A stretch of DNA of 7,916 bases from an uncultured Methylobacter sp. (GCA_903831545.1 CAIKYI010000385.1:1-7916); one strand, 5' to 3'; shown: positions 1 through 7,319, numbered from the stretch's first letter. Notes: generated by a model from the sequence alone, not told the origin. A program made the numbers and translations.

Positions 1-13
1 AGTCAAGTATTAC

Positions 14-2119
14 ATGCCGAGTAGCACTATGAATATTCTGAATAATCCCGTGTCTTCATTAAAAGGAATTGGTTTGCAAACTGCAAACCGCCTGCAAAAA
101 ATCGGACTTTGTGTTATTCAGGATCTACTTTTTCACCTGCCTTTGCGATACGAAGATCGAACCCGTGTTTACCCGATTAGCGGGCTAAGGTCCGGCATGA
201 CAGCTCTTATTACCGGCAAGGTCGAGTTTATCGATGTTTCGGATCGTGGGCGAAAAAGCCTGATTTGCAGAATCAGCGACGCTACCGGCTTTATCAATCT
301 TAAGTTTTTTCACTTTAGCGCCAGTCAGCACAACGCACTTAAACCCGGCACCACGATAAGTTGTTTTGCCGAAGTCCGTTTTGGTTATGGCGGCCTGGAA
401 ATGGTTCACCCCGAATACAAGGTACTGACTAACCCCGATGAGTGTGTAACCGAAAACCGCTTGACTCCGGTTTATCCGTTAACCGAAGGTCTTAGCCAAA
501 ATATCCTACGCAAAGCCGTCAAACAGGCTTTAGCCCTTTGCAGCGAGCATCCTGAGCTGTTGACCGACTTGATTCCCGAATCACTCCTCAAACAATACCA
601 GTTCCCGTTACTCGCAGATGCTATCGCCACACTTCATGCGCCGGATGAATCGATTTCTGCTATGGCCTTGCAAACCGGCAACTTGCCAGCTCTAAAACGA
701 CTGGCTTTTGAGGAACTGCTGGCTCATTATTTATGCCTGAGAATAACCCGCAACAAAACCAAAGCCTGGCAAGCGCCCTCGTTTTGTTTCGAAGCGACTA
801 CAAAAATTGCCACAGATCATTTTATTCGCTCACTACCCTTTAAACTGACCAACGCTCAACAACGGGTTATCGAAGAAATTGAAGCGGATTGCGGCCTGCA
901 ACATCCGATGATGCGCCTGGTTCAGGGCGATGTCGGCTCGGGAAAAACGGTCGTTTCCGCTTATGCGGCTTTACTGGCTTTAACCGCAGGATATCAGGTT
1001 GCAGTAATGGCACCGACCGAATTACTGGCAGAGCAGCATTACCGGAACTTCAGCGGCTGGTTTAAAAACTTTGATACCCAGGTGATGTACTTAACCGGAC
1101 AACTTAAAGGTAACCCCAGAAAAGCCGTTTTGCAAGCGCTGGAAGATGGCACGGCCGGCATTATCATCGGTACCCATGCTTTATTTCAGGACAGTGTAAA
1201 CTTTAATCGCCTTGGCTTGATTATTATCGATGAACAACACCGTTTTGGCGTTCATCAGCGACTGGCCCTCCGCGAGAAAGGTCAGCAAGGTACTATCAGA
1301 CCTCATCAGTTAGTCATGACAGCCACACCAATTCCGCGAACCCTGGCGATGCTGCAATATTCCGATCTGGATATTTCCATCATCGATGAACTGCCACCCG
1401 GCAGAAAACCCATTGTCACCAGCGTGATTCCTGCAGAACGACGCGCTGATGTAATCGACCGAATTAGCGGCTGGGTCGAAAAGAAAAAACAAGTGTATTG
1501 GGTTTGTACGCTGATTGAAGAGTCAGAAGTTTTAGAATGCGAAGCTGCAGAAAATACTGCCGAACGATTAACCCAGGCATTACCAAAAGTTCGGGTTGCG
1601 CTGATTCACGGACGCATGAAGTCTTCTGAAAAAGATGCTGTGATGCAGGCTTTTAAAAGCCATGAAATCGATTTACTAGTTGCCACAACGGTCATTGAAG
1701 TGGGCGTCGACGTACCCAATGCCGGTTTAATGATCATCGAAAATCCGGAGCGCCTGGGTTTGTCGCAATTGCATCAATTGCGAGGCCGAGTAGGTCGGGG
1801 CAATGATGACAGTTTTTGTCTGTTGATGTATCAAGCGCCGTTGTCCGATACCGCCCGTCATCGACTGGGGGTTTTACGGGATAGTAATGACGGCTTTGTT
1901 ATCGCAGAAAAAGATCTGGAATTGCGCGGTCCCGGCGAAGTCATGGGTACCCGTCAGACGGGTCAAATGCATTTTAAAATTGCCGACTTGGCAAGAGATA
2001 CTGATGTGCTGGAAATTGTCCAACAGGTCGGTGACGGTTTTTTTACCCATTCTTCCCAGGCCATACAACCTTTATGCGATCGCTGGCTGGGCACTTCCAC
2101 CGAATATTCCGAGGTTTAA
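14..2119 (+). CDS. recG: ATP-dependent DNA helicase RecG
   Basis: RecG is a cytoplasmic branch-migration helicase that remodels stalled forks, Holliday junctions and R-/D-loops. The 701-residue product is close to the usual length (693 in E. coli). The N-terminal wedge/OB region lies at about residues 10-160, including HLPLRYEDRT at 41-50. All superfamily 2 helicase motifs are visible: Walker A GDVGSGKT (305-312), MAPTELLAEQ (332-341), the DEQH box (406-409), MTATPIPRT (435-443), ATTVIEVGVDVP (557-568) and QLRGRVGRG (588-596). The RecG-specific C-terminal part follows (LRDSNDGFVIAEKDLELRGPGE, split around 621-641). The start is uncertain: ATG at 14 or in-frame ATG at 29, which has a weak GAG upstream and fits the E. 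coli N-terminus better. No upstream promoter can be judged because only 13 bases precede it. ubiC follows 6 nt after the stop, suggesting an operon. The frame is intact and nothing looks atypical. Confidence 0.97.
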   Translation: MPSSTMNILNNPVSSLKGIGLQTANRLQKIGLCVIQDLLFHLPLRYEDRTRVYPISGLRSGMTALITGKVEFIDVSDRGRKSLICRISDATGFINLKFFHFSASQHNALKPGTTISCFAEVRFGYGGLEMVHPEYKVLTNPDECVTENRLTPVYPLTEGLSQNILRKAVKQALALCSEHPELLTDLIPESLLKQYQFPLLADAIATLHAPDESISAMALQTGNLPALKRLAFEELLAHYLCLRITRNKTKAWQAPSFCFEATTKIATDHFIRSLPFKLTNAQQRVIEEIEADCGLQHPMMRLVQGDVGSGKTVVSAYAALLALTAGYQVAVMAPTELLAEQHYRNFSGWFKNFDTQVMYLTGQLKGNPRKAVLQALEDGTAGIIIGTHALFQDSVNFNRLGLIIIDEQHRFGVHQRLALREKGQQGTIRPHQLVMTATPIPRTLAMLQYSDLDISIIDELPPGRKPIVTSVIPAERRADVIDRISGWVEKKKQVYWVCTLIEESEVLECEAAENTAERLTQALPKVRVALIHGRMKSSEKDAVMQAFKSHEIDLLVATTVIEVGVDVPNAGLMIIENPERLGLSQLHQLRGRVGRGNDDSFCLLMYQAPLSDTARHRLGVLRDSNDGFVIAEKDLELRGPGEVMGTRQTGQMHFKIADLARDTDVLEIVQQVGDGFFTHSSQAIQPLCDRWLGTSTEYSEV

Positions 2120-2125
2120 ATCAGG

Positions 2126-2689
2126 TTGGCTATTAAAAGTTACTTATTTAAGCGAGAACCCTTATGGCTGGAAAACCGGTCTGGCGTTCGTCACACCTTG
2201 CCAGAAAGCGTTCAGTCCTGGACCTACGAGCCCGGCTCGCTTACCCAGCGTCTGCGCGATTATTACGGCAACGCTATTGGCGTTAAAATTCTACTGCAAC
2301 AATGGCATACACCCTTTTTAAGTGAACGAAGACTGCTTAATTTACCTGACAATAGGTACGGTCTGATCCGGGAAGTTTTACTTCACGCTGATGGTAAGCC
2401 ATTGATTCTTGCCAGAACCATCATTCCTGCAAAAACTATCAAAGTCGCTAAAAGTAACCTCGCTCATCTGGGCAATCGTCCGTTAGGGGAAGTGATTTTT
2501 TCCTATCCCAAACTGGAGCGTATCGAAATGGACGTCACCTTGATTAAGCCATCAACATGGAATCAATGCGTGCTTGATAAAGCCAATATCAACGAGTCAA
2601 TCTATGGTCGAAGAACCGTCTACGCCATTGCACAGCGGCAAATGTTGGTCAGTGAGTTTTTCTTGCCAGAAGTTTTGAAAGTTTTTTAG
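2126..2689 (+). CDS. ubiC: Chorismate lyase (chorismate--pyruvate lyase)
   Basis: The enzyme converts chorismate to 4-hydroxybenzoate and pyruvate, the first committed step of ubiquinone synthesis in the cytoplasm. The 187-residue product matches the UbiC family. By alignment from memory with E. coli UbiC, substrate/product-binding Arg77, Leu115 and Glu156 correspond to Arg82 (LIREVLL), Leu120 (NRPLGE) and Glu177 (VSEFFLP). E. coli Met35 is replaced by Leu39 (GSLTQR). The family-typical GRR is at 161-163. The start is TTG: the frame is the same as recG, whose TAA lies only three codons upstream, so TTG at 2126 is the first usual start codon. A GAGG at 2111-2114, inside the end of recG, can serve as ribosome binding site, which implies translational coupling. 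The protein is about 20 residues longer than the E. coli one, split between the N-terminus and the middle. ubiA is not adjacent. Confidence 0.93.
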   Translation: MAIKSYLFKREPLWLENRSGVRHTLPESVQSWTYEPGSLTQRLRDYYGNAIGVKILLQQWHTPFLSERRLLNLPDNRYGLIREVLLHADGKPLILARTIIPAKTIKVAKSNLAHLGNRPLGEVIFSYPKLERIEMDVTLIKPSTWNQCVLDKANINESIYGRRTVYAIAQRQMLVSEFFLPEVLKVF

Positions 2690-2800
2690 CATCGTGTAAT
2701 ACCATAGGCACTGAACAAAGTGACGAACATCAATAACGAACGATGCGCCTCCTGACGTCATCTTCCTATATCAGCCCATCAATCTTTTTTATATCCAGAG
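2690..2800. other. Convergent gap between ubiC and cmoB
   Basis: The two genes converge here. I see no GC-rich hairpin followed by a T-run on either strand. The only symmetries are a widely spaced 7-bp inverted repeat (GCATCGT at 2689-2695 with ACGATGC at 2740-2746) and the 8-bp palindrome TGACGTCA at 2753-2760. Neither resembles an intrinsic terminator, so termination is either factor-dependent or read-through. Confidence 0.5.
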
Positions 2801-3775
2801 CTAAGCGACGTTGGCAATAACAATGGCACGCTTTGGCGCAGGCAGGCCTTCGCAGGTCAATTGCGGGTTTTCAGTATCCAGAAAATCCCTGAGCGAATGA
2901 AACGTCATCCATTCGGTACTGCGCTGCTCTTCAATGCTTGTTTCTGTGACATCAATCAGCCGTATATTTTTAAAGCCGCAGCGTTTTAACCAGCTAATCA
3001 AGGTATCGCAACTGGGTAAAAACCAGACATTACGCATTTTGGCATAACGATCTTCCGGCAATAATACTTCTCCCAAACCACCATCGATAACCAGTGTTTC
3101 CAGTACCAACTCGCCACCCGGTTGCAAACAGTCTCTTAATTCCATGAGATGGTCAATAGGTGAACGGCGATGGTACAGCACGCCCATTGAAAATACCGTA
3201 TCAAACGCTTTCATGCCATAAGGCACGTCTTCAATCCCCAAGGGTAAAACGTGAATAGGAGCCTCACCATAAAGTTTTTTAACCAGTTGAAACTGGAGCA
3301 CATTAAGCAGCATGGGATCAATGCCGACCACTGTTTTTGCACCGGCACCGAGCATCCGCCAGCAATGATAGCCATTGCCGCAGCCTACGTCCAAGACCAA
3401 GCGATGTTCCAGAGGTGCAATATGATTCTTCAGGCGGTTCCACTTCCAGTCAGAGCGCCACTCAGTGTCGATGTGGACGCCAAACAAGTTATAAGGCCCT
3501 TTGCGCCAGGGATGCAAAGCTTTTAATTGCGCCTCAAACTTCGTTTTTTCAGCCTGTGACAAGTCCTCTGAACTACCAATTTGAATGCTGTCAGCATCCA
3601 GACCGCGTTGTGTTGCAGGAAATGCAAAAACACTGTCAACCAGCACTTGCCAACGCGCTAAATCACCATGTTTTACCGGATCAAAACTTAGCTCAAGTTG
3701 TTTGGGCAATATTTCTACCCAGGCGTCTGCTTTGGCATCACTTAACGCACTGTATAAGTTTTGATAATTAATCAT
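2801..3775 (-). CDS. cmoB: tRNA U34 carboxymethyltransferase CmoB
   Basis: CmoB transfers a carboxymethyl group from carboxy-S-adenosylmethionine (Cx-SAM) to 5-hydroxyuridine at tRNA position 34, giving cmo5U, which widens wobble decoding. The product has 324 residues against 323 in E. coli and aligns nearly without gaps. The Rossmann methyltransferase motif is LVLDVGCGNGYH (126-137). Residues known to bind Cx-SAM or substrate in E. coli (Lys91, Trp105, Lys110, Gly130, Met196, Tyr200, Arg315) appear shifted by one: Lys92, Trp106, Lys111, Gly131, Met197, Tyr201, Arg316. Other family signatures are PWRKGPYNLFGVHIDTEWRS (89-108) and FSMGVLYHRRSP (195-206). The start is ATG at 3775-3773, matching the family N-terminus, although the preceding bases give only a weak Shine-Dalgarno. 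cmoA, which makes Cx-SAM and is often adjacent in enterobacteria, is not in the window. Confidence 0.97.
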   Translation of the reverse strand: MINYQNLYSALSDAKADAWVEILPKQLELSFDPVKHGDLARWQVLVDSVFAFPATQRGLDADSIQIGSSEDLSQAEKTKFEAQLKALHPWRKGPYNLFGVHIDTEWRSDWKWNRLKNHIAPLEHRLVLDVGCGNGYHCWRMLGAGAKTVVGIDPMLLNVLQFQLVKKLYGEAPIHVLPLGIEDVPYGMKAFDTVFSMGVLYHRRSPIDHLMELRDCLQPGGELVLETLVIDGGLGEVLLPEDRYAKMRNVWFLPSCDTLISWLKRCGFKNIRLIDVTETSIEEQRSTEWMTFHSLRDFLDTENPQLTCEGLPAPKRAIVIANVA

Positions 3776-3839
3776 TTAAGCGCACTAACTCCGCTGGATT
3801 TAATAATGGTGATTTTAAAGCGATTGGTTTTTGATGTGG

Positions 3840-3868
3840 ATTAATCATTTATTGCTGATAGGTTTCAA
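3840..3868 (-). promoter_or_regulatory. Possible sigma70-type promoter for cmoB
   Basis: On the minus strand TTGAAA (3868-3863) is followed after 17 bp by ATTAAT (3845-3840), about 65 bases before the cmoB ATG. The -35 matches four of six consensus positions or better and the -10 four of six. A perfect TTGACA on the same strand (3890-3885) lacks a good -10 at the right spacing. This is a consensus match only. Confidence 0.25.
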
Positions 3869-4326
3869 GTTTGTTCAAAATGGTTGTCAAGTATTTGTAA
3901 GTAGATATATGCAGTAATGAGAGCTGTTGGTTTCTTAAAGTTAAAACCAAGATCAATTGAAATTTAGATACGGCAAACATCAGTATAAATACAAACCATC
4001 ATCTTACTGCCGATCAAAAACGTACATCGTCAAAACGCTTTATAGTTTAAACAATTCTCAGCTGAAATCCCAGGTTATCAGCATTTTAAGCATTAAACCG
4101 GGCCACATGATTATCTCGCCCAATAATATTGATTTATTGATGGTTTTTTAAATAACATCGAAGATGATCAAAGGAGAGATTTGTTAGAAATTCAAAGCAG
4201 CGCCTTTTTCGATCCGGCATTCAAGTATTGATAGGTATTTGTACGTATTGTATTTCAATGTAATTAAGAAATAATAGGAATACTCCGTTCGCAATTTTTA
4301 TGACCCTATAAAGTTAATACTTAGGC

Positions 4327-4353
4327 TGGGCTAACGGCTTTAAGGTTAACCCA
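4327..4353. repeat. REP-like imperfect palindrome
   Basis: TGGGCTAAC (4327-4335) pairs with GTTAACCCA (4345-4353) with a single mismatch, around a 9-nt loop. The GGGCTAAC/GTTAACCCAACA style resembles dispersed extragenic palindromes that are frequent in proteobacterial genomes; that resemblance is from memory. No T-run follows, so it is not an obvious terminator. It lies about 105 bp before the peptidase start and could sit in its 5' leader. Confidence 0.45.
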
Positions 4354-4445
4354 ACATGAATGCGCGTAAGTAGTTGGTTGCGAATCAGGCAAACTAACCA
4401 ATGTGGCACGTTAGGCAAAAACAAACACTGGCATTTAAGAATTTA

Positions 4446-4452
4446 TAAGGAG
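4446..4452 (+). promoter_or_regulatory. Shine-Dalgarno fixing the peptidase GTG start
   Basis: TAAGGAG is followed by a 6-nt spacer and GTG at 4459. The longest open frame begins at ATG 4360, but that ATG has no Shine-Dalgarno and would put 33 hydrophilic residues before the export signal, so the GTG is preferred. Confidence 0.8.
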
Positions 4453-4458
4453 TTTGTC

Positions 4459-6450
4459 GTGAAAAATAATTCAGCGATACACATATTTTTAAAAGTAATT
4501 GAATTATCAAGTAGGGCATTTATCACTAAAGCAAAATGTCTCATGCCGTTTTTCGTGGTGTTTATGTTAGGGGGCGCTACACCTGTGTTCTCGGAGCCAA
4601 TCGAAGCCATGCCTATTATGGCGCCGCTCAATCCTGCCTTTGTACTTCAGCTGCAATTGCAATCCGAAATCCCGGAAATTCCCGGTATTACCCCGCCCAG
4701 TCCGAATTTTGTGAAACAACTATTGCCCAATACTCAGGCAACTTCGGTAGGAAGAGGCATGGGACATTTACCGTCGCCAGCTAACCGCTCGCACATGATC
4801 GGATTGACTCCCAAAATCAATGCAATCACAGGCTTTATTTCCGGAGTTTACCCATCATCCTTCGACCTGCGGAATTCGGGCGATGTAACCAGTGTCAAGA
4901 ACCAAGGTAATTGTGGTTCCTGTTGGGCTTTCGGATCAACCGCTGCAGTAGAGTCAACTATGCTAACGGGCAGTGGCATTAGCTATGACTATTCCGAAAA
5001 TCACATGAATGTACGTCATGGTTTCGATTGGTTGCCCTGTGCCGGAGGAAACGCTGATATAGCCGGTGCCTATATGACCCGCTGGGGAAACACTAATTCG
5101 TTAGCCTCCGGGCTAGTCTATGAGACTGACGATCCGTACACACAAAACGCGATGAACGGCATCCTGCCCTATACCTCGATTGACGGTCTCCAGCCTCGTG
5201 TTCATGCGCAAGAGTTTTTGATTTTGCCTGATCGTATCAATGGAACCAATAATGACAATTACAAGTATGCACTCCAGACTTATGGCGCTGTTGACGTTTC
5301 AATAATGGCAAATGGCTTGGGTGGTAGCGGCAACGCTTATTGGGATGCGGCAACCAATGCTTATTATTACAACGGTTTTGCAGACGTCAATCACGAAGTT
5401 GCCATAGTAGGGTGGGATGATAATTACGCCGCAACTAACTTCAGTACCTTACCGCCGGGTAACGGTGCTTTTATTGTGAAAAACTCTTGGGGAACTGGCT
5501 TTGGCAACAATGGCTACTTTTACCTTTCTTATTACGACTCAAGGCTCAGTGATGCCCACGTTTTTATCAAACCGGAAAGCAATAAAAACTATAAAAATTC
5601 CTATCTCTACGATCCGTTTGGGCAAATTAATTCATTGGGGTATCCCTCCTCGTCAATTCCTGAGTCAGCGTGGGGAGCTAATGTATTTACGGCGGCGACC
5701 AGCGAAACGTTGCAAGCGGTTGCCTTTAATACGTCTACGGTAAATAGCAGTTATGAGATTTTTATTTATACCGATGTGTCAAGTACCCCAACGACAGGTG
5801 TGCTGGAGGGTGGGGCCGTCAATACCAGCGGTTCATTTCCCTATGCCGGTTACCATACGCTAAATCTATCAACCCCGGTATCACTGGTGACAGGACAGAA
5901 GTTTTCTGTGGTGGTCAAGTTTACGACCCCTGGCTACAACTATCCTGTTCCTATTGAAGAGCAAATCCAGGATTACAATAGCGCGGCAACCGCCACTGCC
6001 GGGCAGAGCTATATCAGTTCAAAAGGATTTACCTGGACTGACATCACTACAGGCTTTCCAGATACCAATGTAGACATTCGCGCTTTTACAGCGCCGGTAT
6101 TTTTAGGCGGCACGGCAGTAGACATGACGCTTTCCAAAGCAGTGTGCAGCAATTTGTTGACAAGGCAAGTTGCCATGTCCTCCGTCGATTCCAATACATT
6201 TGATTGCACAACCGATTTTATTGTTAATAGCGGCGACCCTGTTAGCCTGACAGCCAAAGGCGTCGCAACACAAACTCATTTAGAAGGCTATGCCAACGGC
6301 ATGAGCGTTACCAAAGTCATATGTTCGAACAGCAACACACGGCAAGTATCCATCGCGGCAGCAAACAATAACAGTTGGGACTGCGCACCCGGATTAGCCA
6401 TTAATCCGGGCGACAATATCACTATGACCATTAAAGGCAATGCCAATTGA
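4459..6450 (+). CDS. Secreted C1 (papain-family) peptidase with lectin-like domain and tandem C-terminal repeats
   Basis: This is a predicted exported cysteine endopeptidase of 663 residues from the GTG start. A long N-region precedes a hydrophobic core (28-40, LMPFFVVFMLGGA), with probable signal cleavage near Ser45. A prodomain-like stretch (46-129) contains two copies of a P..P.FV.QL motif (56-65 and 79-88) and an HLPSP motif. The papain core starts near VYPSSFDLR (130-138). Oxyanion-hole Gln149 and nucleophile Cys155 lie in NQGNCGSCWAF, catalytic His312 in VNHEVAIVGWDD, and Asn342 in VKNSWGTGFGNNGY, so the active site is complete. Residues about 372-544 are a beta-rich region resembling the lectin-like domain that follows the peptidase in this family (DNVEF/AAxSETLQAVAF pattern, WT...TNVDIRAFT end). 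Two 48-residue repeats (556-603, 615-662), each with two Cys 20 residues apart, complete the chain. There is no sorting signal or membrane anchor at the C-terminus. The substrate is unknown; its downstream neighbour is an exosortase-type secreted protein. The peptidase call is firm; the lectin-like label is inference. Confidence 0.9.
   Translation: MKNNSAIHIFLKVIELSSRAFITKAKCLMPFFVVFMLGGATPVFSEPIEAMPIMAPLNPAFVLQLQLQSEIPEIPGITPPSPNFVKQLLPNTQATSVGRGMGHLPSPANRSHMIGLTPKINAITGFISGVYPSSFDLRNSGDVTSVKNQGNCGSCWAFGSTAAVESTMLTGSGISYDYSENHMNVRHGFDWLPCAGGNADIAGAYMTRWGNTNSLASGLVYETDDPYTQNAMNGILPYTSIDGLQPRVHAQEFLILPDRINGTNNDNYKYALQTYGAVDVSIMANGLGGSGNAYWDAATNAYYYNGFADVNHEVAIVGWDDNYAATNFSTLPPGNGAFIVKNSWGTGFGNNGYFYLSYYDSRLSDAHVFIKPESNKNYKNSYLYDPFGQINSLGYPSSSIPESAWGANVFTAATSETLQAVAFNTSTVNSSYEIFIYTDVSSTPTTGVLEGGAVNTSGSFPYAGYHTLNLSTPVSLVTGQKFSVVVKFTTPGYNYPVPIEEQIQDYNSAATATAGQSYISSKGFTWTDITTGFPDTNVDIRAFTAPVFLGGTAVDMTLSKAVCSNLLTRQVAMSSVDSNTFDCTTDFIVNSGDPVSLTAKGVATQTHLEGYANGMSVTKVICSNSNTRQVSIAAANNNSWDCAPGLAINPGDNITMTIKGNAN
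6124..6444 (+). repeat. Two tandem 48-residue Cys-pair repeats encoded at the peptidase 3' end
   Basis: Copy 1 is encoded at 6124-6267 and copy 2 at 6301-6444, a 177-bp period with an 11-residue linker. The two copies align without gaps and by my count share 19 of 48 residues. Common features are M....K..CSN..TRQV, then N...DC, then N.GD....T.KG.A. Each has two Cys 20 residues apart (563/583 and 622/642), suggesting one disulfide per repeat in an exported protein. The DNA is clearly diverged, so the duplication is old or the units were acquired separately. Confidence 0.85.
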
Positions 6451-6472
6451 GTCGTGCTGTTTTTTAAGCAAC

Positions 6473-6497
6473 CAAGACCGGAAAGGGCTTGTATTTT
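6473..6497 (+). terminator. Weak terminator-like hairpin between peptidase and VPLPA genes
   Basis: CAAGACC (6473-6479) can pair with GGGCTTG (6485-6491) with one mismatch around the loop GGAAA, followed by TATTTT. If functional it would make the downstream gene partly independent or attenuated. The stem is short, so this is a tentative call. Confidence 0.3.
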
Positions 6498-6534
6498 CAA
6501 TCACTTTATTACTCAGACTATTAATTAAAAATTT

Positions 6535-6540
6535 AGGAGA
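6535..6540 (+). promoter_or_regulatory. Shine-Dalgarno fixing the TTG start of the VPLPA protein
   Basis: AGGAGA lies 5 nt before TTG at 6546. The first in-frame codons after the TTG give Lys-Asn-His-His and then a hydrophobic core, as expected for a signal peptide. No alternative ATG precedes the signal core. Confidence 0.8.
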
Positions 6541-6545
6541 TACCT

Positions 6546-7316
6546 TTGAAAAATCATCACATAAAATATAAGTTACTTGCGGTAAGTTTGCTGGCAACCG
6601 CTGAAATTTTAGGTAATCAGGCTCATGCAGCCATCATCAATGGTGATTTTGCTGATGGTGCATTAACCGGATGGGCATCAGTCGGCAATGTCCAGGTACA
6701 GCCCACGGTGCTTCCGGGGAATATTTCGCAAAGTAATCTTTACGGACCGATTCCGGCACCAGCGACTCATCAGGCGATTCTGGGCAGCGGCGGATTAGGA
6801 GATGAATACCTAAACTCAGGTGTTTCGCCTGTATCCGCAGCCAGTCTTGGGGATTTTTTGAGCCTAAGTAATTGCTGCCTGGGGCAAAATGGTAATGGCT
6901 CGGCTATTCAACAAGTATTTTCCTCTGTTGCCGGCGACAATCTTTCGTTCAACTGGAATTTCCTGAGTAACGCGCTCCCAAACAACGAACCCAAAAATGA
7001 CTTTGCCTTTTTGGTATTGGACGGCGCTATCACTACATTGGCAAACACCAATACATTTAAAAGCCCAACAGGTTCATCTTATGTCTTAGATTACCAAACC
7101 GGTTATAACAAACTACTTTTAAATCTTAGTGCAGGAAATCACACCCTTAGTTTTGGCATTATTGATGGTGGTGCTTTCGACGGATCTGCATTGACCATTT
7201 CCAACGTACAAATTAATGCGGTTCCCTTGCCGGCTGCCTTTTGGTTGTTTCTAAGCGGTATGGTCGGGGTGCTTAAATATGCGCGTCAAACCAAGTCAGT
7301 CCGCTATGTTGAATGA
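6546..7316 (+). CDS. Secreted VPLPA-CTERM sorting-domain protein
   Basis: This is an exported 256-residue protein of unknown specific function. A Sec signal peptide occupies residues 1-28 (positive MKNHHIKYK, hydrophobic LLAVSLLATA, cleavage after AHA). The mature part opens with INGDFADGALTGW (31-43), the style of the N-terminal beta-sandwich found in many PEP-CTERM proteins. It continues with Gly/Ser/Asn-rich beta-type sequence containing an adjacent Cys pair (110-111). The C-terminus has the three-part exosortase signal: VPLPA (226-230), a hydrophobic segment (AFWLFLSGMVGVL, 231-243) and a basic tail (KYARQTKSVR). This is the VPLPA variant of PEP-CTERM, so a membrane exosortase elsewhere in the genome should cleave or anchor it on the way to the cell surface or exopolysaccharide matrix. 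It starts 95 bp after the peptidase gene on the same strand and may be co-expressed. A strong terminator follows directly. Confidence 0.88.
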   Translation: MKNHHIKYKLLAVSLLATAEILGNQAHAAIINGDFADGALTGWASVGNVQVQPTVLPGNISQSNLYGPIPAPATHQAILGSGGLGDEYLNSGVSPVSAASLGDFLSLSNCCLGQNGNGSAIQQVFSSVAGDNLSFNWNFLSNALPNNEPKNDFAFLVLDGAITTLANTNTFKSPTGSSYVLDYQTGYNKLLLNLSAGNHTLSFGIIDGGAFDGSALTISNVQINAVPLPAAFWLFLSGMVGVLKYARQTKSVRYVE

Positions 7317-7319
7317 CGG

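Larger units (their letters stand above)
3776..4458. other. 683-bp AT-rich intergenic region
   Basis: This gap separates divergently oriented cmoB and the peptidase gene and holds no credible full-length gene. A 64-codon frame at 3957-4151 has only a TTG start without a Shine-Dalgarno and a low-complexity Lys/Tyr/Ser-rich product. A 16-codon frame at 4181-4231 sits four bases behind AAGGAG. Two near-identical 13-mers, GTATTTGTAAGTA (3891-3903) and GTATTTGTACGTA (4235-4247), differ at one base. A hairpin lies at 4327-4353. Weak promoter-like hexamers for the peptidase gene occur at 4248-4253 (TTGTAT) and 4270-4275 (AATAAT), 16 bp apart. No tRNA or recognisable riboswitch was seen. Confidence 0.5.

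Noticed and set aside
1887..2321. 144-codon frame overlapping the end of recG and start of ubiC
   Set aside because: It lies in another frame across two well-supported genes and has no family features.
2689..2760. Inverted repeat GCATCGT/ACGATGC and palindrome TGACGTCA as terminator or operator
   Set aside because: The repeat is short with a 44-nt loop and no T-run. The 8-bp palindrome alone is not enough to call an operator.
3337..3771. 144-codon plus-strand frame opposite cmoB
   Set aside because: It is antisense to a full-length, motif-complete cmoB and its product is not protein-like.
3957..4151. 64-codon open frame starting with TTG
   Set aside because: It has no Shine-Dalgarno, lies in AT-rich DNA, and has a biased Lys/Tyr/Ser composition with no recognisable motif.
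4360..4458. Upstream ATG extension of the peptidase by 33 residues
   Set aside because: The ATG has no ribosome binding site and the extension is hydrophilic ahead of the signal peptide. GTG at 4459 has TAAGGAG at ideal spacing.
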